A DNA stretch of 64,000 bases from Sporosarcina sp. Marseille-Q4063 (lineage in GTDB: Bacteria; Bacillota; Bacilli; Bacillales_A; Planococcaceae), in contig NZ_CP070502.1 of the NCBI RefSeq assembly GCF_018309085.1, positions 744,001-808,000 of the forward strand, given 5' to 3'. Below, one piece after another: positions 8,307 through 17,178 of this stretch. Made by a program: the position numbers and the translations under genes. Within the stretch, counting starts at the first letter, position 1; each line of letters begins with the position of its first letter. Below the pieces are notes generated by a model that worked only from the letters and a program-made list of their open reading frames with translations, made no database searches and had not been told where the DNA came from.

Positions 8307-9521
8307 TTATTTGTTTGAACTCACTTCAGTTATTTTCATTTTATCAAATGCGCCTGCCAGGTCTGCTAGTAAATCATCTGCATTCTCTAGACCTACTGAT
8401 AGGCGTAGTAATGAGTCTGTGATTCCCATGGATAGACGGTTTTCTTCTGGTACTACAGAATGAGTCATTGTCGCTGGGTGTTGGATGAGTGTTTCGGCGT
8501 CTCCTAAACTTACAGCAATTTTTATGAGGGACAAGCTGTCCATAAAGTGCTGTGCGCCTTCACGACCGCCTTTGATGGTAAATGAAATGAGTCCCCCGCC
8601 TGCTGACATTTGACGTTTTGCAATTTCGTATTGAGGATTGTCTTTATCAAATGGATAGAAGACTTTTTCAACTAACGGATGATTTTTCAAATAAGTGAGA
8701 AGCTTTTCAGCATTTGAAGTGTGACGTTCCATTCGAACAGGCAAGGTTTTTAATCCGCGAATTAATAGCCAAGCATCAAATGGAGATATAATGCCGCCGT
8801 AATCCTTTTGGACACTCATTCGAATTTGGTCCATTTCTTCCTTGTCATTTCCAACAAGCAATCCGGCAATGACATCCCCGTGGCCGTTAATATATTTTGT
8901 TGCACTGTGCAAGACAAAGTCCGCCCCGATTGTTAATGGGTTTTGTAAATAAGGCGATGAAAATGTGTTATCGACAACGACTTTTAAACCATGGCGCTTT
9001 GCGACGTTCACGACTGCATGGAGATCGACGAGTTCCATCGTTGGATTAATCGGCGTTTCGACATAAATGCATACCGTTTCTGGTTTAATCGCTTTCTCAA
9101 TTTCTTCTTCGGTACCCATCTGAATCAAATCATGCGTGATGTTATACTTCTCTTCCATCATAGATAAGAGTCCAAAAGTACATCCGTAAATACCGCGTGT
9201 GCAAAGGATGTGATCACCCGTCTTTGTTAAATGGACGAGAACAGTACTTACTGCGGCCATTCCTGACCCAAAAGCAAGTGCTCCTTTACCGTTCTCCAAC
9301 ATCGTCATTCTTTCTTCAAGAACATGCACGGTCGGGTTACCCAATCGAGAATAAATCGGTCCCGCTTCTTCGCCGGAAAAACGTTGCTCGCCTTGTTTTG
9401 CCGATTCAAACGAAAAAGTTGAAGTTTGATAGAGTGGCGTTGTTAAACTTCCGTGATGAGCTTTATCGTCATAACCTTCATGAATAACTAACGTATCTTT
9501 GTGTAGTTTATTTTCCTTCAT
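8307..9521 (-). CDS. megL: Methionine gamma-lyase (Cys/Met metabolism PLP enzyme)
   Basis: A 404-residue PLP-dependent enzyme predicted to split methionine into methanethiol, ammonia and 2-oxobutanoate. The PLP lysine is in the motif SATKYINGH (K209), with the cofactor-binding aspartate at VVVDNTFSSP (D184). IYGCTFGLL (C114) holds the cysteine that marks methionine gamma-lyases within this family and that cystathionine enzymes usually lack. ATG start; the upstream region has AAGGGGTG about 8 bases away. Closely related alternatives are cystathionine gamma-synthase/lyase or O-acetylhomoserine sulfhydrylase, so the exact substrate is an inference from the Cys marker. Confidence 0.82.
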   Translation of the reverse strand: MKENKLHKDTLVIHEGYDDKAHHGSLTTPLYQTSTFSFESAKQGEQRFSGEEAGPIYSRLGNPTVHVLEERMTMLENGKGALAFGSGMAAVSTVLVHLTKTGDHILCTRGIYGCTFGLLSMMEEKYNITHDLIQMGTEEEIEKAIKPETVCIYVETPINPTMELVDLHAVVNVAKRHGLKVVVDNTFSSPYLQNPLTIGADFVLHSATKYINGHGDVIAGLLVGNDKEEMDQIRMSVQKDYGGIISPFDAWLLIRGLKTLPVRMERHTSNAEKLLTYLKNHPLVEKVFYPFDKDNPQYEIAKRQMSAGGGLISFTIKGGREGAQHFMDSLSLIKIAVSLGDAETLIQHPATMTHSVVPEENRLSMGITDSLLRLSVGLENADDLLADLAGAFDKMKITEVSSNK

Positions 9522-9647
9522 TATTTACACCCCTTCTTCACTTGAAAGTCTTTCACATGACAACTACACTATAACGCTCTTTGATTAAAAGGAAAAGAAA
9601 AAATTATGAGATAATAGTAGATTGAATTCGGGTAATGCAAAAGAGCT

Positions 9648-9676
9648 TGACTCTGCAACCGCATCTTGGTATGATA
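9648..9676 (+). promoter_or_regulatory. Sigma-A promoter of rpsD
   Basis: TTGACT (9648-9653), 17-base spacer, TATGAT (9671-9676): close to consensus, as expected for a ribosomal protein gene. It implies a leader of roughly 180 bases. Confidence 0.82.
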
Positions 9677-9682
9677 GTCGTT

Positions 9683-9863
9683 GTGTAAAATAGTTGCAGC
9701 AGTTATGTGTTTCGATCTGTTCAGTCTATTCCTTTTAAGAGGTGCACCGCGTAACCTTCAGGCTGCGAAGGCGAAGTTGCAAGATAATAGAATGGCAATC
9801 GAATTGAACATATCTGGTCTTATTTTACAACAAAATAAAACCAAATTAGAGGAGGAGTCTACT
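9683..9863 (+). promoter_or_regulatory. Long rpsD leader, candidate S4 autoregulatory RNA
   Basis: About 180 bases lie between the promoter and the AUG. In Bacillus the rpsD message is bound by its own product S4 through a structured leader. The segment here has several short complementary stretches (for example GGTGCACCG, and GCTGCGAAGGCGAAGTTGC), and the strong GAGGAGGAG ribosome site is at 9849-9857. The assignment is by position and length; the fold was not modelled. Confidence 0.5.
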
Positions 9864-10469
9864 ATGGCTCGCTATACAGGTCCAGCTTGGAAATTATCTC
9901 GCCGTCTTGGCATTTCACTTTCAGGCACAGGAAAAGAAATTGAAAAACGTCCATACGCACCAGGACAACACGGTCCTACTCAACGTGTTAAACTTTCCGA
10001 ATACGGAATGCAGTTACAAGAAAAACAAAAACTTCGTTTCATGTTTGGTGTAAACGAACGTCAATTTAGAACACTATTCAATAAAGCTGGTAAAATGCCA
10101 GGTAAACACGGTGAAAACTTCATGATTCTTCTTGAAACTCGCCTTGATAACCTAGTATACCGCATGGGTCTTGCACGCACTCGTCGTGCTTCACGCCAAC
10201 TAGTTAACCACGGCCACATTTTGGTTGATGGAAAACGCGTTGACATCCCATCATTCAGCGTTAAACCAGGTCAAGAAATTTCTCTTCGCGAGAAATCTCA
10301 AAACCTTGATGTTGTTAATGAAGCACTAGAAGTGAACAACTTCGTTCCTGAATATGTTTCATTCGACAAAGACACTAAAGTTGGTTCATTCGTTCGCATG
10401 CCTGAACGCAGTGAGCTAGCAGCAGAAATTAACGAAGCACTTATCGTTGAATTCTACAGCAGAAAGTAA
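9864..10469 (+). CDS. rpsD: 30S ribosomal protein S4
   Basis: A 201-residue primary rRNA-binding protein of the small subunit. The N-terminus [15 protein letters not shown] and the S4 RNA-binding domain (about residues 92-155, with [15 protein letters not shown] and [15 protein letters not shown]) are fully typical. It has no zinc-binding cysteines, so it is the C-minus form. The true start is the ATG at 9864, directly after GAGGAGGAG; the frame is open for 61 codons further upstream but that stretch is the leader RNA. Confidence 0.98.
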   Translation: MARYTGPAWKLSRRLGISLSGTGKEIEKRPYAPGQHGPTQRVKLSEYGMQLQEKQKLRFMFGVNERQFRTLFNKAGKMPGKHGENFMILLETRLDNLVYRMGLARTRRASRQLVNHGHILVDGKRVDIPSFSVKPGQEISLREKSQNLDVVNEALEVNNFVPEYVSFDKDTKVGSFVRMPERSELAAEINEALIVEFYSRK

Positions 10470-10476
10470 TATTTCG

Positions 10477-10508
10477 AAAAAAGAGTCCTTTATGGGACTC
10501 TTTTTTTT
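10477..10508 (+). terminator. Terminator of rpsD
   Basis: AAGAGTCC and GGGACTCTT form a stem with a 5-base loop, followed by eight T residues. Confidence 0.92.
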
Positions 10509-10517
10509 GGTTTCGGA

Positions 10518-10610
10518 GTAGGTTGAAAGCCATGTTTTGCAGATATGTTGATCAAAGTGTCGGAATTCGGATATCCACTCTAAACCTATGGATATCCAAG
10601 ACACGCCCAC
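10518..10610. repeat. 21-bp-period GATAT repeat array A1
   Basis: Short intergenic array with the core CGGATATCC. GATAT or its variant GAATT occurs at 10542, 10563, 10570 and 10591: steps of 21, then a 7-bp slip, then 21. Its flanks (GTAGGTTGAAAGCC on the left, AAACCTATGGATATCC at the right end) are nearly the same as those of array A2 one kilobase away, so the two are copies of one element with different internal unit number. It lies between rpsD and a convergent small membrane gene. Confidence 0.75.
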
Positions 10611-10614
10611 TTTT

Positions 10615-10869
10615 TTATTGTCCCAAACCTCTATTTTTAAACCTCAATACTGAAACCTTATAATCAATATATGCACCAATGAATCCAACAGGTATACCGC
10701 CAGCAGACGCCGAGAGTAAAATGATGAATAGATTTATTTTCTCTATTTTTTGGTACAAAATGAAAAAGATTAAGGCCATTCCGATTGCTATGAATATTAC
10801 CGTGAAATAATATGTAATTTGGATTCTCTCTTTTACCTCTTGTTCCTCTCCTGCCAACCGTTCAGTCAT
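10615..10869 (-). CDS. Small two-helix membrane protein of unknown function
   Basis: An 84-residue product not recognised as a known family. Residues 1-18 are charged and probably cytoplasmic. Two membrane helices follow (about 19-41 and 46-67), the second rich in Gly and Ala (ASAGGIPVGFIGAYIDY), and a basic tail ends the protein. The ATG is preceded by a weak GAGGG. No operon partner; it is convergent with rpsD across array A1. Confidence 0.6.
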   Translation of the reverse strand: MTERLAGEEQEVKERIQITYYFTVIFIAIGMALIFFILYQKIEKINLFIILLSASAGGIPVGFIGAYIDYKVSVLRFKNRGLGQ

Positions 10870-11001
10870 ATCACGCCCTCGTTTCTTGGAACGATAGTAA
10901 TTTATATCATTATTTACTTCTCACTATCGTTTCAAACAACTTTCCGTATAATTTTAAACAGTTAGCGAAGTATATGGCTAAACTAATGAAGGAGTTTAGC
11001 C

Positions 11002-11427
11002 ATGAAAAGTAATGTGATCAAAGAATTAAATACCTTCTTAGAAGGTAATTTTATGGCAATTCATGCTTATGAAAATTATATTCATCACATCGATGACGTC
11101 GATATAAAACAGGTTCTTCAAAAAATCCAACAAGAGCATAAACAACATGCAATGATGATTGCAGAAAGAATCCAAAATCTCGACGGTATACCTGTTGATG
11201 ATGCAGGCATGATGGGAAATGTCGCAGAATTTATTAACAAGATAAAAGGTTCTACTAAAGGTTCCACTGACATTTTGAAAGATGCACTTGTTGGTGAACA
11301 TAGAGGTATTGAAAAATCTAAAAAACTCCTTGATGGTGATCTAGATCCTGAAAGTCGAGCACTCGTTAAAAACATATTGGACGTCGATCAAAAACACGTT
11401 GACCTACTAGATAGGCTCGCCCACTAG
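11002..11427 (+). CDS. DUF2383 ferritin-like protein
   Basis: A 141-residue all-helical protein resembling DUF2383/PA2169-type ferritin-like four-helix bundles. Visible features are the E-x6-Y and H-rich first half (NFMAIHAYENYIHHI, EHKQHAMMIAERI) and the later VGEHRGIEKSKKLL and DVDQKHVDLLDRL helices, with spaced Glu and His residues that could form a di-metal site. No signal peptide. GAAGGAG lies ahead of the ATG. Function is unknown; in some relatives the domain is found in stress proteins. Confidence 0.72.
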   Translation: MKSNVIKELNTFLEGNFMAIHAYENYIHHIDDVDIKQVLQKIQQEHKQHAMMIAERIQNLDGIPVDDAGMMGNVAEFINKIKGSTKGSTDILKDALVGEHRGIEKSKKLLDGDLDPESRALVKNILDVDQKHVDLLDRLAH

Positions 11428-11476
11428 GCAAAATTGCAATATCATATTCGCCTCATCAAATTTCACTCGAAAGAAT

Positions 11477-11604
11477 GTAGGTTCAAAGCCCTGTTTTGCG
11501 GATATATGTGAAAAATGCGCCGATATGTCGTTCTAAATGTCGGATATACGGTTCAAATCGTCGGATATATGCATCAAACCTACGGATATCCGGAGCACAC
11601 TCCC
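11477..11604. repeat. 21-bp tandem repeat array A2 (five units)
   Basis: GATAT occurs at 11501, 11522, 11543, 11564 and 11585, an exact 21-bp period. The unit consensus is roughly AAATNGTCGGATATNYGNNTC, and the last unit contains the perfect palindrome CGGATATCCG. It lies between the DUF2383 gene and the cobalamin-binding-protein gene. The outer parts match array A1. Confidence 0.85.
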
Positions 11605-11650
11605 CTTTCTTCTGGTAAACTTAAGAAAATCGATGTGAGGTGATGTTCCA

Positions 11651-12463
11651 TTGAAACTTATTTCAATTTGTCCAAGTAATACTGAGCTTCTAGCTTATCT
11701 CGGCATGATTGACCAATTAATTGCTGTTGATGATTTTTCAGATTGGCCTGAATCCGTTCATGCCCTTCCCCGCCTTGGTCCAGATTTATCAATTGATATG
11801 GACAAGGTAGAGTCGCTTAAACCAGATTTAGTTTTAGCTTCCTTGAGTGTTCCGGGAATGGAAAAGAATATTGAAGAACTTAAAAATCGTGACATTCCAT
11901 ATATCGTCTTAGACCCTCAAAGTCTAAATGATATTGCAGATGACCTACTATTGGTTGGACAAGAATGCGGAATTGAAGAAAGAGCAAATATTGTTCACAA
12001 GGAATATTTGGGGTTTATTGATGAGATGAAAAAACGGGCTTCGACGGTGACGAATACGCCGACACTTTACTGGGAATGGTGGCCGAAACCAATTTTTACG
12101 CCTGGTCGTATCAATTGGCTGACGGAGATAAGTGCCATTTCAGGCGGCTTAAATGAATTTCGCGACGTGGAACTTGCCAGCGTACAAACTGACTGGGAAG
12201 ATGTATTGCAGAGAAACCCGGATTACATACTGCTTGCATGGGTTGGTGTGCGACCCGCCAAAGTGAACAAAGAAGTTGTTTTAAAGCGGCCGGGCTGGAA
12301 AGACTTGCTCGCCATAAAAAATGATCGTTTTTCTATTATGGAAGAGGAGTTATACTGCCGCCCTTCCCCGCGTCTTTTAGAAGGTGCTTTAAAGCTTGGA
12401 AAAATGATTCATCCAGACATTTACAATGACTTGCAACTACCAAAATGGATTGTATCGGTTTAA
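11651..12463 (+). CDS. Cobalamin-binding protein, BtuF/TroA-like fold
   Basis: A 270-residue periplasmic-binding-like protein of the helical-backbone metal-receptor (TroA/BtuF) type. ISICPSNTELLAYLGM and the following VGVDDFSDWP-like segment (IAVDDFSDWPESV) form the first lobe of the family, and YWEWWPKPIFTPGR begins the second. There is no signal peptide or lipobox, so the protein is predicted to be cytoplasmic; such soluble forms are common in Bacillales and their ligand is unproven. The start is TTG with GTGAGGTGATG upstream. No transporter genes are adjacent. Confidence 0.75.
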   Translation: MKLISICPSNTELLAYLGMIDQLIAVDDFSDWPESVHALPRLGPDLSIDMDKVESLKPDLVLASLSVPGMEKNIEELKNRDIPYIVLDPQSLNDIADDLLLVGQECGIEERANIVHKEYLGFIDEMKKRASTVTNTPTLYWEWWPKPIFTPGRINWLTEISAISGGLNEFRDVELASVQTDWEDVLQRNPDYILLAWVGVRPAKVNKEVVLKRPGWKDLLAIKNDRFSIMEEELYCRPSPRLLEGALKLGKMIHPDIYNDLQLPKWIVSV

Positions 12464-12466
12464 TTA

Positions 12467-12510
12467 TAAAAAGGCTATTCTCCTTGTAATAAAGGAAAAT
12501 AGCCTTTTTG
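12467..12510. terminator. Bidirectional terminator between the BtuF-like gene and tyrS
   Basis: AAAAAGGCTATT...AATAGCCTTTTT hairpin in a convergent gap, with A and T tails on both sides. Confidence 0.88.
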
Positions 12511-12512
12511 AT

Positions 12513-13796
<1,284 letters not shown>

Positions 13797-13799
13797 TTA

Positions 13800-14038
13800 A
13801 AAATCCCCGCATGATTTAATAAAAAATCATGCAGGGACGTTAATTTAAATAGTAACGCGGTACCACCCGGCTTGAGAATAAATTCTCCGCTCGAAATCGC
13901 ATTATCGCCGCGAACGCGCCACACTCCAAAGCTGTAATTCGTATGCGATGTACCGAGCAACTTTCACCAGCCGTTGCCTCTCTAAACGGTTCCATAGCCA
14001 CTACTTCGGCTCTTTCATTATGCAGATTAAGTATATAT
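13800..14038 (-). promoter_or_regulatory. T-box leader of tyrS
   Basis: Read on the minus strand: stem I region with AGAGAGG, a candidate TAC (Tyr) specifier at 13936-13934 inside GAATTACA, then the T-box sequence GGGTGGTACCGCG near 13870-13855, and finally a terminator whose stem CCCTGCATGATTT pairs with AAATCATGCGGGG (13803-13837) before a T run. All parts are in the expected order. A second TAC triplet lies seven bases away, so the specifier choice is not certain. Confidence 0.92.
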
Positions 14039-14044
14039 TTATTA

Positions 14045-14072
14045 ATAATAACTTATTATATGATAATGTCAA
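14045..14072 (-). promoter_or_regulatory. Sigma-A promoter of the tyrS T-box transcript
   Basis: Minus strand TTGACA (14072-14067), 16-base spacer, TATTAT (14050-14045), just upstream of the leader. Confidence 0.65.
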
Positions 14073-14081
14073 TAAAAGTTG

Positions 14082-14109
14082 TTTGATAGCCATACAATTG
14101 TGCTATAAT
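14082..14109 (+). promoter_or_regulatory. Possible promoter of the class A PBP gene
   Basis: TATAAT at 14104-14109 with TTTGAT or TTGATA 15-16 bases upstream. The -10 is perfect; the spacing is slightly short. Confidence 0.45.
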
Positions 14110-14136
14110 AGGAACGATTTAAGGAGGTCGATAAGG

Positions 14137-17112
14137 TTGAGTGAAAACCAAAATAAACCAATCAAAGAACGATTGAAACAAATAGAGGAAAAGCTAGATT
14201 CACTGACAAATACCAAATGGGCGAAGAATTTAAGAATCACATCAGGCGTTTTTTGGAATTTATTTCTTGTATCTATCATTTTCGGAATAACGCTTACCAT
14301 ATTCGCAGCTTCAGTGGGTGCTGGATATTTTGCATCTCTAGTTGCGAAAGAGCCACTTCGTTCAAAAGATGAAATGCGTTCTACAATTTTTTCGTACGAA
14401 GAAACTTCTGAAATATACGCTGGCGATGTCTATATTGGCCCTGTTAGCGCAGATATTACACGGAAAGAAATTAAACTTGAGGAAGTTTCTCCATATGTCA
14501 TCGATGCCGTTCTCGCAACCGAGGATGAATACTTCGAAACACATGAAGGAATTGTGCCAAAAGCAATTTTCCGAGGATTATTTCAAGATGTAACAAATGC
14601 TGATAGTCAAACTGGTGGCTCAACATTAACCCAGCAATTGATAAAACTTCAGATATTAACAAACGAAGTTTCATATGAACGTAAAGCAAAAGAAATTTTG
14701 CTTGCCATGCGACTTGAACATTTCATGGACAAACATGAAATATTGGAAGCATACTTGAATATCATTCCATACGGCAGAAACTCGAACGGAGATAATATTG
14801 CAGGAATTGAAGCAGCAGCTGAAGGCATATTCGATTTAAAAGCGAAGGATTTAAACCTTGCCCAATCAGCTTATATAGCCGGGATTCCACAAGCGCCTTT
14901 TGCCTATACTCCCTTTTACAATCAAAATCAGTGGTTAAAAGAAGATGAAGGTTTAAAGCCTGGTATCAATCGCATGAAAACAGTGCTTTTCCGAATGAAA
15001 GAAACGGGATACATTACGGAATCAGAATATAATGAAGCAATGGCTTATGACATTAAATCAGACTTCCGTGAAGCACCACTGCGTACGAATGAACGTTATC
15101 CTTATTTAACGCAAGAAATTCAAAATAGAACAATTGATGTTCTTGCAAAGGTATTAGCTGAAAAAGATGGAATTGATCCAGAACGTTTGGAGAATGAAGG
15201 CAAACTTAAAGATAAATATTCCATTTTAGCCCGTCGAGAAATGACAAGTGGAGGCTATCGAATTTATTCGACTATTGACTTGAAATTATACAATCACTTC
15301 CAAAAAGTATCAAAAGATTACAATGACAAATTTGGTCCCACGAGGTATCCAAAAGGTGTCGACAAAGAAACAGGAGAGACAATAGAACTAGTACAACCGG
15401 TTCAAGTTGGAAGTATGGCCATTGAAAATAGTACGGGTAAAATACTCTCTTTTGTTGGCGGCAGGGATTTTGAAGTCGAAAAACTAAATCATGCAACCCA
15501 AGCCCCCCGCGAAGTCGGTTCTTCCATAAAACCACTTCTAATCTATGGTCCAGCTATTGAATATGGACATATCGGTGCTGGAAGTCCAATAGCTGATGTT
15601 TGGTTTCAAACTACGAAATATGGTTTGACTGGGAGCGGGAAACCATATTCGCCCAAAAACTTTATAAAAACAGAACAAATGGGTGTCATTCCAGCTCGAC
15701 AAGCTTTGGCGTCTTCGCAAAACGTTGCAGCAACGAGATTATACGAACAGATAATTGATAAGAGACCATTAGAGTTTTTGGAGAAGATGGGATACTCCAA
15801 AGTAACACCTCTTCATTATGCATACTTATCTTCAGCACTTGGACCGATTAACGCTACAGTTGAAGAAAATGTTGGGGCCTTTGCAACATTGGCCAATAAT
15901 GGTCAGTTTATCGAACCATATATAATAGAACGCATAGAAGATATGGATGGAAATATCGTATTTCAACATGAAACAGAACCTGTCGATGTATTTAGTCCAC
16001 AAACGGCTTATATTATTACTGATATGTTACGAGATGTTCTTACAAACCGAAGAGGAACCGCTCAAATCATGAAACAAAACTTAAATTTCAATCTCGATTT
16101 GGCGGCTAAAACTGGTACTTCAGATGATTTTGGAGACGCATGGCTGGTAGGCTATAATCCAAATATTACCCTGGGAGTATGGATCGGATATAAGTACCGA
16201 AATGATAGTCTTGAATACGGGGAAAATAAGTACGGACCACCTAGTGCACGGGTCAACAAACTTTATGCAAACTTTATGAACGGGATTAATGAAGTCAGAC
16301 CGGAGATCCTAAAAGCCGATTCAAAATTCAAAATTCCTGAAGGTGTCGTTACACGTTCGATGTGTGGTATTTCCGGACTTGCACCATCAGCAGAATGTTC
16401 TGCTGCAGGTCTAGTCACTTCGGATTTATTCAACGCAAATGTGTTTGTTCCGACAAAGCCGGATGATAGTCTCACTTCTTCTTCCTATGTCCAGATGAAT
16501 GGGAAAAAGTACAGAGCACTTCCTTCGACGCCGAAAGAATTCGTTGTATCTAAAGGCGGAATTGGCGTAACTCAGGATTACATTGACTGGATACTGCGTC
16601 CTTTTGGAGGCAATCCGGAATATCTATTCCCTAATAATTCATCCTTTGCTAAAAATGTAATTTCAGAAACGAAATTTGAAGCTGATGACGCAGCACCTGC
16701 TGCAGTTAGTCTTAAGTTAACAGACAAGAAGATAACCTGGGCAGCTTCGGCGTCCAAAGATGTTATCGGTTATTATGTCTATTCCGGCGATAAAAAGATT
16801 GCAACAATTCACGACGGTGCATCCTACTCACATTCAATCGGACCTGGTTCATATACCGTAAAAGCCGTCGATATTACAGGTAAATTATCTGGTGCTTCTA
16901 ACACTATCTCATTGGAAAAGGAAGAAGAACCGCCCGAAGAAGAACCGGAAAAACCTAAGGATCCACCGAAAGATGAAAAACCAGGAAAGCCTAAGGATCC
17001 TCCAAAAGATGAAAAGCCAAAACCAGAAAAACCTGGTAAACCCGGTAAGCCTGAAGATCCACCAGAAGATGAAGATCCTCCTGGTACTGATCCGCCAGAT
17101 GACGAAGAATAA
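14137..17112 (+). CDS. Class A penicillin-binding protein (PBP1-type) with FN3-like and acidic/proline tail
   Basis: A 991-residue bifunctional peptidoglycan synthase. A cytoplasmic N-terminus and one membrane helix (about residues 33-62) precede a GT51 glycosyltransferase domain with EDEYFETHEG (catalytic Glu about E129) and GGSTLTQQL. The transpeptidase domain has SSIK (S462-K465), SQN in ASSQNVAATR, and KTG (658-660). A fibronectin-III-like module (about 850-920) and a low-complexity tail with KPKDPPKDE repeats end the protein. The start is TTG at 14137 with AAGGAGG ten bases upstream; the frame is open 63 codons further back, but that stretch is the tyrS T-box region on the other strand. 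In B. subtilis a PBP gene also follows tyrS in some species; the exact paralog name is not assigned. Confidence 0.92.
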   Translation: MSENQNKPIKERLKQIEEKLDSLTNTKWAKNLRITSGVFWNLFLVSIIFGITLTIFAASVGAGYFASLVAKEPLRSKDEMRSTIFSYEETSEIYAGDVYIGPVSADITRKEIKLEEVSPYVIDAVLATEDEYFETHEGIVPKAIFRGLFQDVTNADSQTGGSTLTQQLIKLQILTNEVSYERKAKEILLAMRLEHFMDKHEILEAYLNIIPYGRNSNGDNIAGIEAAAEGIFDLKAKDLNLAQSAYIAGIPQAPFAYTPFYNQNQWLKEDEGLKPGINRMKTVLFRMKETGYITESEYNEAMAYDIKSDFREAPLRTNERYPYLTQEIQNRTIDVLAKVLAEKDGIDPERLENEGKLKDKYSILARREMTSGGYRIYSTIDLKLYNHFQKVSKDYNDKFGPTRYPKGVDKETGETIELVQPVQVGSMAIENSTGKILSFVGGRDFEVEKLNHATQAPREVGSSIKPLLIYGPAIEYGHIGAGSPIADVWFQTTKYGLTGSGKPYSPKNFIKTEQMGVIPARQALASSQNVAATRLYEQIIDKRPLEFLEKMGYSKVTPLHYAYLSSALGPINATVEENVGAFATLANNGQFIEPYIIERIEDMDGNIVFQHETEPVDVFSPQTAYIITDMLRDVLTNRRGTAQIMKQNLNFNLDLAAKTGTSDDFGDAWLVGYNPNITLGVWIGYKYRNDSLEYGENKYGPPSARVNKLYANFMNGINEVRPEILKADSKFKIPEGVVTRSMCGISGLAPSAECSAAGLVTSDLFNANVFVPTKPDDSLTSSSYVQMNGKKYRALPSTPKEFVVSKGGIGVTQDYIDWILRPFGGNPEYLFPNNSSFAKNVISETKFEADDAAPAAVSLKLTDKKITWAASASKDVIGYYVYSGDKKIATIHDGASYSHSIGPGSYTVKAVDITGKLSGASNTISLEKEEEPPEEEPEKPKDPPKDEKPGKPKDPPKDEKPKPEKPGKPGKPEDPPEDEDPPGTDPPDDEE

Positions 17113-17120
17113 ATAACAAA

Positions 17121-17170
17121 TAAAAGGCTTGCTCTCACGTTGAAAACGTAAAGAGCAAGCTTTTTTATTT
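17121..17170. terminator. Bidirectional terminator between PBP gene and acsA
   Basis: AAAGGCTTGCTCT pairs with AGAGCAAGCTTTT; convergent gap; T tract on the plus strand and A tract on the other side. Confidence 0.88.
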
Positions 17171-17178
17171 TCCACAAA

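Noticed and set aside
9681..9863. 61-codon extension of rpsD
   Set aside because: S4 always begins with MARYTGP-type sequence, and the upstream part is leader RNA.
13948..14136. 63-codon N-terminal extension of the PBP
   Set aside because: It covers the tyrS T-box leader on the opposite strand, and a good ribosome site precedes the TTG at 14137.
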